A stretch of DNA of 55,222 bases from Nocardia xishanensis NBRC 101358 (GTDB lineage: Bacteria; Actinomycetota; Actinomycetes; Mycobacteriales; Mycobacteriaceae): contig NZ_BDCF01000056.1 in the NCBI RefSeq assembly GCF_001613365.1, forward strand, positions 1 through 55,222, given 5' to 3'. The number at the start of each line of letters is the position of its first letter. Position 1 is the stretch's first letter. This document shows positions 41,011-50,640 of the stretch, in pieces. The notes under the pieces were generated by a model. That model had not been told where the DNA came from. It worked only from the letters and a program-made list of their open reading frames with translations, and made no database searches. A program made the translations under genes and the position numbers.

Positions 41011-42780
41011 TTATCCGACGAAGATGTTCAGGGCTATGACGAGCACCAGCGCGATCCCCGCGAGCAGAACCGGCCGCTGATACCAGGGCAGCGTGTCGGC
41101 CTCCGGGTCGGTGCGCATGGACGCGGGGGTCTCCGAGTAGACCAGGCCGATGAGGTCGGCCGCGGGTTTCGGGCGGGTCACGTGAGTGACCGCGACGCTG
41201 ACCAGGATATCGACCACGAACGCCGCGCCCGCGGCCACGAAACTCGCTCCCTGCCCGGACAATTCGAAGACGCCTGCTTCGTGCAGGAGGAAAATGGCTA
41301 TGGCCGAACCGGTTCCGGCGACCAGACCCGTCCAGCCCGCGGTCGGCGTCATCCGCTTCCAGAACATGCCGAGGATGAACGTAGCGAACAACGGCGCGTT
41401 GAAGAAGCTGAACAGCGTCTGCAGGTAGTCCATCATGTTGCTGAAGCTGCTCGCGATGAACGCGGTGAAGATGGCCGCGACCGTGGCGCCGACGGTGGCG
41501 ACGCGGCCGACGGTCAGGTAGTACCCGTCGGAGCGGTCCTTGATCACGTATTGCTGCCACAGGTCGAAGCTGAAGACGGTGTTGAACGCCGAGACGTTGG
41601 CGGCCATGCCCGCCATGAACGCCGCGAGCAGACCCGCCAGCCCGACTCCCAACAGGCCGTTGGGCAGCACGTCTTTCATCAGATAGAGCAGCGCTTGGTT
41701 GTAGGTGACGTCGTCGGTGTAGTCCGGATCGGCGGTCACCGCCTGCTTGTACTCGACCATCTGCGGCACGAGCACCGCGCTGATCATGCCGGGGATGACG
41801 ACGATCAGCGGAATGAACATCTTCGGGTAGGCGCCGATGATCGGGGTGCGCCGGGCCGCTGAGATGGAGTGCGTCGCCAGAGCTCTTTGAACCTCCACAA
41901 AATTGGTCGTCCAATACCCGAAGGAGAGCACGAACCCCAGGCCGAACACGATGCCGAGCACCGAGAGGAAGTCGTTGCCGAACCCGGTCAGTGCGTTGCC
42001 CGGCCACGACTCCAACTGCTCCGCGCCGCCGGGTGACGCTGCCACCTTGTCCCGCAACCCATCCCAGCCGCCGACCTTGTGCAGGCCGACCAACGTGAGC
42101 GGCAGCAGCGCCGCGACGATGACGAAGAATTGCAGCACCTCGTTGTAGATGGCGGCCGAGAGCCCGCCGAGGGTGATGTAGGACAGCACGATCACCGCCG
42201 CCACGATCACCGACACCCACAGCGGCCAGCCGAGCAGCACGTTGACGATGGAGCCGAGCAGATAGAGGTTCACCCCGGCGATGAGGATCTGGGCCGTCGC
42301 GAAGCTCAGCGCGTTCACCAGGTGCGCGCCGGTGCCGAAGCGCCTGCGCATGAACTCCGGCACGCTGCGCACCTTGGAGCCGTAGTAGAACGGCATCATC
42401 ACCACGCCGAGGAAAAGCATGGCGGGCACCGCGCCGATCCAGAAGTAGTGGAAGGTCGGGAAGCCGTACTCGGCGCCGTTGGCCGACATGCCCATGATCT
42501 CGACCGCGCCGAGATTGGCCGAGATGAACGCGAGACCGGTGACCCACGCGGGCAGCGAACGGCCGGACAGGAAGAAATCGATGCTGGACGACACCCGCTG
42601 CCTGGCCAGCAGACCGATGCCGAGCACGAACAGGAAATACAGGGCTACCAGGGCGTAGTCGACGGGTTCCGCGTCCAGTCGCAGCTGCGTGGCCGCCTCG
42701 AAACGCAGCGGCGTCGCGCCGGAAGGTTCACCCGCCGGCGGCCACACGGAGCTGAGGAAAGATGAATCGGCAAGCGGCAC
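41011..42780 (-). CDS. Sodium:solute symporter, probably for galactose
   Basis: 589 residues from the GTG preceded by AGGAGG at 9 bases; a TTG 8 codons upstream is less likely. About fourteen membrane segments of the SSS fold (LeuT-like). Family landmarks are GRSLPAWVTGLAFISANLGAVEIMGMSANG (position about 70-100), FGYWTTNFVEVQRALA and LLAAFMAGMAANVSAFNTVF. Sequence and length fit the sugar branch (vSGLT-like). The neighbouring galK on the same strand supports galactose uptake driven by sodium. A small membrane protein is encoded directly downstream. Confidence 0.85.
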   Translation of the reverse strand: MPLADSSFLSSVWPPAGEPSGATPLRFEAATQLRLDAEPVDYALVALYFLFVLGIGLLARQRVSSSIDFFLSGRSLPAWVTGLAFISANLGAVEIMGMSANGAEYGFPTFHYFWIGAVPAMLFLGVVMMPFYYGSKVRSVPEFMRRRFGTGAHLVNALSFATAQILIAGVNLYLLGSIVNVLLGWPLWVSVIVAAVIVLSYITLGGLSAAIYNEVLQFFVIVAALLPLTLVGLHKVGGWDGLRDKVAASPGGAEQLESWPGNALTGFGNDFLSVLGIVFGLGFVLSFGYWTTNFVEVQRALATHSISAARRTPIIGAYPKMFIPLIVVIPGMISAVLVPQMVEYKQAVTADPDYTDDVTYNQALLYLMKDVLPNGLLGVGLAGLLAAFMAGMAANVSAFNTVFSFDLWQQYVIKDRSDGYYLTVGRVATVGATVAAIFTAFIASSFSNMMDYLQTLFSFFNAPLFATFILGMFWKRMTPTAGWTGLVAGTGSAIAIFLLHEAGVFELSGQGASFVAAGAAFVVDILVSVAVTHVTRPKPAADLIGLVYSETPASMRTDPEADTLPWYQRPVLLAGIALVLVIALNIFVG

Positions 42781-42853
42781 AGCGTCGTCCCTCCTGGCGT
42801 GCAACCGGGCGTCGAGCTAGGTCCTGCTTCGTACGGTGTCCGTGGCATCCACT

Positions 42854-42893
42854 GTGCGTGATTGTGCCGCACCGGTGGGGCACAATCGCGCAC
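42854..42893. promoter_or_regulatory. Long palindrome between galK and the symporter gene
   Basis: GTGCGTGATTGTGCC (42854-42868) and GGCACAATCGCGCAC (42879-42893) match at 14 of 15 positions around a 10-base spacer that contains CACCGGTG. It lies in the 187-bp gap upstream of the symporter start. It may be an operator for sugar control or a hairpin attenuating read-through from galK. Confidence 0.55.
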
Positions 42894-42967
42894 AAATCTT
42901 GGACGGTTGCTCAGCGAGTCGATCGGTCCGAGGATTCGCCGCGGGGCGAACCGCACGCGCGCCGCAC

Positions 42968-44080
<1,113 letters not shown>

Positions 44081-44252
44081 TGCTGCCTCGCTCTGTCGAC
44101 TCGGAGCTCGCCCGTCGCGGCACACGTTACGAGACGCGCCGCCCCGGCATCGCTTTCGGCCGGTGCGGGTGCGCGATTCGCGCTCCTGCCGCACAGTCGA
44201 ATCCGAAGCAATATCGGCCCGCAAATCGAGCCGAGAGGTCTGGGAGGGCACT

Positions 44253-44791
44253 ATGATTCACACCACCCACTTCGCGGCCTGCTCGGCCTACAGTGGATCG
44301 ATCGACTACTATTCCCGCCCCGGGCAGCCGGAGCGTGACGACCGGCAGACCGCCGGGCGCCACGGAGGATCGAGATCGGCGCGGCGACAGGGGTGGGCCC
44401 GACGGCGATGTCGGCCTTCGATGCGGCCCTGCGCGAGTTGGGAGTGGGTGATGCGAACTTGATTCGCCTGTCGTCGGTGATCCCTCCGCGCGCCATGCTC
44501 GAGCGCACCGCCCGCGACGCGATCTACTACGCGGGATTCACCCTCGTTGCGCCAAGTGCACGACAAGGGGCCGCGTTCCATGCCATGATCAAATCAGTTG
44601 TCCAGATTTTGGTCGCCGAGCGCGCTGCGGTCGGCTGGGACATCTGCTCGTACAACAACACTCAGCTCTCGTTCGCCGACAGTATCCGCGCGGTGCTCGA
44701 TGAGCATATCGACGTCGAAGTCGCGGTGGAGGATTCACAGACGTACTACGCCGCACAGTTCACCAGGGACGGAGCGACCGAGGGGGGCTGA
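44253..44791 (+). pseudogene. Pyruvoyl-dependent arginine decarboxylase-like gene, apparently frameshifted or truncated
   Basis: An ATG at 44253 with GGGAGG 6 bases upstream opens a frame reading MIHTTHFAACSAYSGSIDYY that runs out of resemblance. In another frame RRIEIGAATGVGPTAMSAFD, then ELGVGDANLIRLSSVIPP appears, the N-terminal block of pyruvoyl arginine decarboxylases, including the Ser-Ser pair where the chain self-cleaves. That frame has no start before a GTG at 44393, inside the conserved block. After SSVIPP the remaining 90 residues (ending YYAAQFTRDGATEGG) do not show the family's middle region. Its stop overlaps the next ATG (TGATG), so translation of the second frame may still matter for the diguanylate cyclase. 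A real short protein from 44393 cannot be excluded. Confidence 0.5.
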
Positions 44792-46344
44792 TGGCATCCA
44801 GCGAAGAGCAGGCGAGCGACCACGGCTACTGTACCGGAAACATCTGGTGCGTAGCGCTTCTCGGGGGTTGGACAGCACTGATCTCGGTGCCGCTGGTGTT
44901 CGAGTCACGTGCCCTCACCCTCCTGACGATGCTGGCGGTGGTCGCGGGGGCGCTCACCATGATCGGCAGCGGGCTGCTGCGCCATCGCCCCGTCCAACCG
45001 CTGCCCTGGTATCTGCTGTCACTGTCGGCGGTGCTCTTCGCGCTCGGCACCGCGCTGCGCGATTTCACCGACGACTCGATCAGCCCGCTCGATGACATCT
45101 GCACGCTGGCCGGGTATCTGGGCATCGGGGTGGCCGCGACGGTGTGGCTGCGGCCCCGGCAGGTGCGCGGCAACTACGACCTGCTGCTCGACTCGACGCT
45201 GATCGGCCTCGGCGCACTGCTGACCTCGTGGACCTTTCTCATCTCCCCGATCCTGCAATCGCGCACGGCCACCATGACCATGGTGGTCGCGGCCGCGTAT
45301 CCGATCCTCGACGCCCTGCTGCTGACCCTGGTCGCTCATTCGGTCGCCACGACCACCCGCTCGGAGACTTCGCTGCGGCTGCTGCACCTGGCCATGGTCG
45401 CCGTGCTGGTCGGCGATCTCGGCAACAGCCTCGACACCGCGGGCACCGCAACTATCGGGCACGAGGTGCTGCTGACGCCGCTGCTGATCGCCTACGCCAC
45501 GGTCGGTATCGCCGCGCTGCACCCGACCATGGCGAGCCTGGGCGCACCGCGCCAGATCCATCCACACCATTCCCGGCAGCGCGCCAGCTCCATCGCGGTG
45601 GCGCTGATCGTGGCCTCGCTGGCGCCGGTGGTCGGCTCCAGCCTCGGCACGGTGGACCGGGTGGTGGTGTCCTCGCTTTCCGCGCTGCTGCTCATCGGCG
45701 TGCTGGTACGCAGCGAACGGGCCATCCAGCGCAGCGCGCGCAGCGAGCGGCGGGCGCAGTACCAGGCCGATCACGACATGCTCACCGGTCTGCTCAACCG
45801 GTCGGCCCTGCTCCGCGTGATCGACCGCAACAGCGCGCATTGGCACGCTCAGCCGCGGTGCCTGCTGTTCATCGACCTGGACGGCTTCAAGATGGTCAAC
45901 GACAGTTACGGTCACGCCGTCGGCGACGAGCTGATCGCCAACGCCGCCTCCCGAATCCGGCGGGTGGTGCGCCGCGACGACGCGGTCGCCCGATACGGCG
46001 GCGACGAGTTCGTGGTGCTGGCTTCGCTGACCAAGCAGGACGCGGCCGTGCTCGCCGAACGACTGCTCGGCGCCTTCGTCCGCCCCTTCGACCTGAGCGC
46101 GGGCGAAGTGCCGATCACCGCGAGCGTCGGGATCGCGTGCGACAGTCCACGCGACCCCCAGGCCACCGTCTACGACCTGATCAGGGACGCGGATTCGGCG
46201 ATGTACCACGCCAAGGAGTATTCGCTCGGTTACGCCTTCCACGACGATCTGCGGCACCCGCATCTGCCCGCGGGCCGCCCCGTCGCCGCATCCGAGACTC
46301 GATCACGGAATTGGCGCTCCAACGCGGAGAGCACCGCGGTCTGA
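44791..46344 (+). CDS. Membrane-anchored diguanylate cyclase
   Basis: 517 residues. About nine hydrophobic segments occupy residues 20-310, an integral sensory module without a recognised motif. The C-terminal GGDEF domain (about 325-480) has HDMLTGLLNRSAL, FIDLDGFKMVNDSYGHAVGD and the intact active site RYGGDEFVVLA near 400. RRDD ends five residues before it, a complete RxxD inhibitory site. It should make cyclic di-GMP from GTP with product inhibition. No EAL domain. Its start overlaps the preceding reading frame by one base. Confidence 0.92.
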   Translation: MASSEEQASDHGYCTGNIWCVALLGGWTALISVPLVFESRALTLLTMLAVVAGALTMIGSGLLRHRPVQPLPWYLLSLSAVLFALGTALRDFTDDSISPLDDICTLAGYLGIGVAATVWLRPRQVRGNYDLLLDSTLIGLGALLTSWTFLISPILQSRTATMTMVVAAAYPILDALLLTLVAHSVATTTRSETSLRLLHLAMVAVLVGDLGNSLDTAGTATIGHEVLLTPLLIAYATVGIAALHPTMASLGAPRQIHPHHSRQRASSIAVALIVASLAPVVGSSLGTVDRVVVSSLSALLLIGVLVRSERAIQRSARSERRAQYQADHDMLTGLLNRSALLRVIDRNSAHWHAQPRCLLFIDLDGFKMVNDSYGHAVGDELIANAASRIRRVVRRDDAVARYGGDEFVVLASLTKQDAAVLAERLLGAFVRPFDLSAGEVPITASVGIACDSPRDPQATVYDLIRDADSAMYHAKEYSLGYAFHDDLRHPHLPAGRPVAASETRSRNWRSNAESTAV

Positions 46345-46402
46345 TACCGCGAACGCCGGGCGATCGAGCATCGCGGCGCGATGCGCCACACCCGGATTCG
46401 GC

Positions 46403-47152
46403 TCAGTCGGCCAGTTCCTCCAGCAGCCGCCTGGCCTCCTCGAGCTCGGCCTGCAACTGCTCGACCTTGGCGCGCTGCGCGCCGCGCGCCGCCTCCAGCA
46501 CTCCGGAGACCACCTCGGCCACCTCGGGGTGCAGGATCTTCGCCGCCTGCGCGACCGCCGAACTGTTCACCGGAAGCCCGCGCACCGAGCGCTTCTTGCC
46601 GTTGACCACCTCGACCGTCCACTCGCCGTCGGCGGTGCCGGACAGCGTTACCGTGACCTCCGCCGACTTCGGCTTGCGCGCGGCCGCCTTCGCGGGCTTC
46701 GGCGCGCCCGCCGGCTTGGGCGTCGCGGCCGGGGCGCTCGACTCCGTCACCGGCGCAACGGGTTTCGGCGCAGGCGGAGCAGGCGCGGGGCTGACGGTCG
46801 GCGCCGGTGCGGTCGTCGTGGTCGACGGCTGGGTCACAGTGGAGTCCTTCCTGGTTGTCGACTTCGGCTGGCTGGCTGGTGCGGTCGCCGCCTTGTCCCG
46901 CGACGGCTTGGTCAACGTCACTTCGGTCGGAGAAAAGGACAGTACATCCTTCGAACCGGTCGGCCGCACTTGCAGGAAGTCGCCGTCGGCGGGATCACCC
47001 AGTGCGACCACCTTGCCCGAACGACCTTCGGGCACACCGACGGCCGCGGCGGTGAACCAGACCATGGGCGGGCGGCCACCCGCGATCTCCGTGGCGATCT
47101 GCTCGATCTCGATGTCGGACAACGGCTTGGGCTTGGTTCTTGGCGACGGCAT
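46403..47152 (-). CDS. Conserved actinobacterial hypothetical protein, Ala/Pro/Lys-rich centre
   Basis: 249 residues; GGAG lies before the ATG. The N-terminal part (about 1-80) is a folded domain: LSDIEIEQIATEIAGGRPPM, then a beta-rich stretch with FLQVRPTGSKDVLSFSPTEV. A low-complexity Pro/Ala/Thr/Lys linker (about 85-165) follows, then a second small domain (EVTVTLSGTADGEWTVEVV) and a C-terminal coiled-coil helix (QRAKVEQLQAELEEARRLLEEL). The layout resembles nucleoid- or wall-associated proteins, but the family is not firmly recognised (possibly DUF6319). It converges on the diguanylate cyclase gene. Confidence 0.7.
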   Translation of the reverse strand: MPSPRTKPKPLSDIEIEQIATEIAGGRPPMVWFTAAAVGVPEGRSGKVVALGDPADGDFLQVRPTGSKDVLSFSPTEVTLTKPSRDKAATAPASQPKSTTRKDSTVTQPSTTTTAPAPTVSPAPAPPAPKPVAPVTESSAPAATPKPAGAPKPAKAAARKPKSAEVTVTLSGTADGEWTVEVVNGKKRSVRGLPVNSSAVAQAAKILHPEVAEVVSGVLEAARGAQRAKVEQLQAELEEARRLLEELAD

Positions 47153-47315
47153 GGGGCACTCCGAGCGGGCTTCGTTGATGTCTGCGTGCACAGATGATGC
47201 CGCACGCCACCGACAGATTCTCACGGCGTCGCGAATTCGTACCGCCGCAACCCGGCTCACGCTTCGCAGCAAACACCGGGCTACAGCGGATACGTCATGC
47301 CCTGCCGCGCGATGG

Positions 47316-47987
47316 TCACGGCGCTTGCAGCGCGGGGAACCAGATGTCGGTGAGCACCTCGGCCGCCTGGTCTGCGTCGACATCGATGGTGCCCTGCATC
47401 GCCCACCGGGTGAAGAACCGCTCCAGTTGCGCGACAAGCAGTTCCACGCGCAGCCGGGCCTCGTCCCTGCGCTCGACGGGCCAGCGGGCCAGATAGGAGG
47501 TCATCGCGTTGGGCAGTGCCGCGATGCCCTGCCTGGCGATCTCGCGGAACTCCGGTTCCAGCGTGGTCGCCTCGTCCCAGGCGGGCAGCAGGTCCTTGTA
47601 TTCGTGGAACCAGACGATGGCCCTGTTCATCCAGCCGACGAAGGCCTCGCGCGTGCCGACATCGAGCACCCGGTCCAGATCCTCGTAGAAGTGCAGCGCG
47701 GTAGGCGCGGTGGACTGCGCGGCGACCGCGCGCAGGATGTCCAGCTTGCCGGTGAAGTGCAGGTAGAAGGTGGCACGGCTACACCCGACCGCAGCGGCGA
47801 TCTCGTCGACTCGCACCGCGGCGTACCCGTTGGCGCCGAACAGCGTCTTGGCTGCCTCCAGCAGTTTGGCCCTGGTCTGCAGCTTCTGTTCGTCGCGCAG
47901 GCTCAGCCCGGCTTGGTTCGATTTGGTCGGCATGGTGAACGGTAACTCCGTCTCGTCGGCACTTCCAGTAGACATCTTGTCACTCAC
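47316..47987 (-). CDS. TetR-family regulator of the divergent monooxygenase operon
   Basis: 223 residues from a GTG; an ATG at codon 5 is an alternative. The HTH is in residues about 32-80: TRAKLLEAAKTLFGANGYAA, then VDEIAAAVGCSRATFYLHF. The C-terminal ligand domain is helical with FHEYKDLLPAWDEATTLEPEF. The start codon lies inside a 29-bp palindrome that should be its operator, so it probably represses itself and the operon to its right. The inducing ligand is likely a substrate of those enzymes (ketone, ester or fatty acid), which is inference. Confidence 0.9.
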   Translation of the reverse strand: MSDKMSTGSADETELPFTMPTKSNQAGLSLRDEQKLQTRAKLLEAAKTLFGANGYAAVRVDEIAAAVGCSRATFYLHFTGKLDILRAVAAQSTAPTALHFYEDLDRVLDVGTREAFVGWMNRAIVWFHEYKDLLPAWDEATTLEPEFREIARQGIAALPNAMTSYLARWPVERRDEARLRVELLVAQLERFFTRWAMQGTIDVDADQAAEVLTDIWFPALQAP

Positions 47988-48009
47988 TAGACAGCAAGTC
48001 TAGCGAGTG
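47981..48009. promoter_or_regulatory. Operator of the TetR-family regulator
   Basis: CACTCACTAGAC-AGCAA-GTCTAGCGAGTG: 12-bp arms with 11 matches around a 5-base centre. It covers the start codon of the TetR gene and lies about 108 bp before the monooxygenase start. Confidence 0.8.
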
Positions 48010-48116
48010 TTAATTTGTTGCGTACGTCACTTCGGTGACGGACGGCTTCCCGCGGTGCTCGCGGCCACTTTCTCCGCGCCCGCCGTCGCCGGCAGCTCGA
48101 GACGAGGACATCGACT

Positions 48117-49484
48117 TTGACTCCACAGCAACTTCCCCTGGTATGTGTCATCGGCGCAGGACCGTCGGGGATCACCGCCGCCAAACGCCTGCAAGACCAC
48201 GGCATTCCGTTCGACTGTTTCGAGGCGAGCGACGAGGTCGGCGGCAACTGGTATTTCAAGAACCCGAACGGCATGTCGGCCTGCTACCAGAGCCTGCACA
48301 TCGATACGTCCAAGTGGCGCTTGGCTTTCGAGGACTATCCGGTACCCGAGGAATGGCCCGACTTCCCACACCATTCGCAGCTGTTCGAGTACTTCAAGAA
48401 CTACGTCGACCACTTCGGCTTGCGCGACAAGATATTGTTCGGCACCAAGGTCACCGCGGCCGAACGCCAGCCCGACGGCCGCTGGCTGGTGACCGCCTCG
48501 GACGGCCGCACCCGCGCCTACGACGCGCTGGTGGTGTGCAACGGCCATCACTGGGACCCCCGGATGCCCGATTACCCGGGCGAATTCGACGGGGTGCTCA
48601 TGCACAGCCACGCCTACAACGACCCGTTCGACCCGATCGACATGCGCGGCAAACGCGTGATCGTCGTCGGTATGGGCAATTCCGGTCTGGACATCGCCTC
48701 CGAGCTGTCCCAGCGTTTCCTCGCCGCGAAGCTGACGGTCTCGGCGCGGCGCGGCGTGTGGGTGCTGCCGAAATACGTGCACGGCATGGTTGGCGACAAA
48801 CGGAGTGTGCCGCCGTGGATTCCGCGCAAGCTCGCACTCAAACTGAAGCAGCGCTTCGTCCGCAAGTTCCGCGGCGACATGGAGTTCTACGGTCTGCCCG
48901 CGCCCGATCACAAGCCCTTCGAGGCGCATCCGTCGGCCAGCGAGGAATTCCTGCACCGCGCGGGCTGCGGCGACATCACGTTCAAGCCGGCCATCACCGC
49001 GCTCGAGGGGCAGCGGGTGCGCTTCGCAGACGGCAGCGTGCAGGAAGCCGACGTGATCGTCTGCGCCACCGGCTATCACATCAGCTTCCCCTTCTTCACC
49101 GATCCGCAACTGCTGCCGGACAACGAGAATCGGCTGCCGCTGTTCAAGCAGATGATGAAACCCGGCATCGACAATCTCTTCTATCTCGGTCTCGCCCAGC
49201 CGCTCCCGACGCTGGTCAACTTCGCCGAACAGCAGAGCAAGCTGGTCGCGGCGTACCTGACCGGGCGGTACCTGCCGCCGGATCCGGACGGGATGCGCGA
49301 GAACATCCGCGCCGCGGAGGAAGCGCGCACGGGCCGCTACTACGACTCGCCGCGGCACACGATCCAGGTCGAGTTCGAGGCCTACGTGCGCGATATGAAG
49401 CGGGAGATGGCCAGGGGCGCCAAGCGCGCGGCCGCGGCCGGTCACGCGCTGCCGGTGCCCGCCCGAGCTCTGGAACGGGTGTGA
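48117..49484 (+). CDS. Flavin-containing monooxygenase (MymA/Baeyer-Villiger-like)
   Basis: 455 residues from a TTG start with GAGGA upstream. The FAD Rossmann motif is GAGPSG (13-18), the NADPH one VVGMGNSG, and the FMO fingerprint FxGxxxHxxxY is present as FDGVLMHSHAY. ADVIVCATGYHISFPFF is the usual C-terminal signature. The enzyme inserts one oxygen from O2 into a soft nucleophile or a ketone. It is the first gene of a five-gene operon with an esterase, dehydrogenase and CoA ligase, resembling the mycobacterial mymA operon. Here a TetR protein replaces the AraC-type regulator known there. Confidence 0.92.
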   Translation: MTPQQLPLVCVIGAGPSGITAAKRLQDHGIPFDCFEASDEVGGNWYFKNPNGMSACYQSLHIDTSKWRLAFEDYPVPEEWPDFPHHSQLFEYFKNYVDHFGLRDKILFGTKVTAAERQPDGRWLVTASDGRTRAYDALVVCNGHHWDPRMPDYPGEFDGVLMHSHAYNDPFDPIDMRGKRVIVVGMGNSGLDIASELSQRFLAAKLTVSARRGVWVLPKYVHGMVGDKRSVPPWIPRKLALKLKQRFVRKFRGDMEFYGLPAPDHKPFEAHPSASEEFLHRAGCGDITFKPAITALEGQRVRFADGSVQEADVIVCATGYHISFPFFTDPQLLPDNENRLPLFKQMMKPGIDNLFYLGLAQPLPTLVNFAEQQSKLVAAYLTGRYLPPDPDGMRENIRAAEEARTGRYYDSPRHTIQVEFEAYVRDMKREMARGAKRAAAAGHALPVPARALERV

Positions 49485-49488
49485 GGCC

Positions 49489-50640
49489 ATGACGAACACC
49501 TCGGGCTACTGCGCCGAACCCTTCGGCGGCGTGCGACAGGAATTGGAGAATCAGCTGGCCTCCGGCGCCGAGCTCGGCGCGTCCGTCTGCGTGACCGTCG
49601 ACGGCGAGCCGGTGGTCGACCTGTGGGGCGGGCACCTCGACGAGGACCGCACCGACCCGTGGCAGCGCGACACCCTCGTGAACGTCTTCTCCATCAGCAA
49701 GACCATGACCGCGCTGTGCGCGCTGCTGCTGGTCGAGCGCGGCGAGCTGGACGTGTACGAGAAGGTCGCGCACTACTGGCCGGAATTCGGCGCGAACGGC
49801 AAGGGCGACATCGAGATTCGGCACATCCTCGGGCACACCTCCGGCGTGTCCGGGTGGCAGCCGCCGATCGAACTGACCGACATCTACGACGCGCGCGCGG
49901 CCGCCGAGCGCCTGGCCGCCCAGCCGCCTTGGTGGGAGCCCGGCACCGCCTCGGGCTATCACGCGCTCAACTATGGGCACCTGGTCGGCGAGGTGGTTCA
50001 TCGCGTCACCGGGCGCAGCCTCGGCCGTTTCTTCGCCGAGGAACTCGCCGGGCCGCTCGGCGCCGATTTCCACATCGGCACCGGACCCGAGCACCGCCCG
50101 CGCATCGCGCCGCTGATTCCGCCGCCCGCCTTGCAGTTCGACATGTCGGCGCTGGACCAGGACAGCATCCTGGTCAAGACCCTCACGAATCCGCTGCTCG
50201 ACGTCGCCGAGACCGCCACCGCCGGGTGGCAGGAGGCCGAGATCGGCGCGGTCAACGGCCATGGCAACGCGCGTTCGGTGGCGCGGGTGCAGTCCGTGGT
50301 GTCCTGCGGGGGCACGCTGGACGGACGGAAGCTGTTGTCGGACAAGACCATCGACCTGATCTTCGAGCAGCAGTCCGACGGCGTCGACCAGGCGCTGCTT
50401 GCGCCGCTGCGCTTCGGCATCGGCTACGGCCTGCCGCATCGGCAGACCGCGCCCGCGGTGCCAGAGGGCCGGGTCTGCTGGTGGGCCGGCTACGGCGGGG
50501 CGATCGTCGTGAACGACCTGGACCACCGCCTCACGTTCGCCTACACCATGAACAAGATGGAGCCCGGCATCATGGGCTCGGCCCGCGCCGATGCCTATTT
50601 GCGCGCGACCTACGCGGCCGTGCGGGAGGTGGCGGCATGA
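49489..50640 (+). CDS. Serine hydrolase of the class C beta-lactamase/esterase family
   Basis: 383 residues, 4 bp after the monooxygenase stop. The nucleophile motif SxxK is SISK (Ser68, Lys71) in VFSISKTMTALCALLLVE; the Tyr motif is SGYHALNYGHLVGE; WAGYGGAIVV near the end takes the place of the KTG box. It lacks a signal peptide, so it acts in the cytoplasm and more likely as an esterase (EstB/LipL-like) than a beta-lactamase. In the operon it would hydrolyse an ester made by the monooxygenase. The next gene overlaps it by four bases. Confidence 0.88.
   Translation: MTNTSGYCAEPFGGVRQELENQLASGAELGASVCVTVDGEPVVDLWGGHLDEDRTDPWQRDTLVNVFSISKTMTALCALLLVERGELDVYEKVAHYWPEFGANGKGDIEIRHILGHTSGVSGWQPPIELTDIYDARAAAERLAAQPPWWEPGTASGYHALNYGHLVGEVVHRVTGRSLGRFFAEELAGPLGADFHIGTGPEHRPRIAPLIPPPALQFDMSALDQDSILVKTLTNPLLDVAETATAGWQEAEIGAVNGHGNARSVARVQSVVSCGGTLDGRKLLSDKTIDLIFEQQSDGVDQALLAPLRFGIGYGLPHRQTAPAVPEGRVCWWAGYGGAIVVNDLDHRLTFAYTMNKMEPGIMGSARADAYLRATYAAVREVAA

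Noticed and set aside
49489..50640. True beta-lactamase
   Set aside because: SxxK is present but there is no signal peptide and no KTG box, and the operon context fits an esterase.
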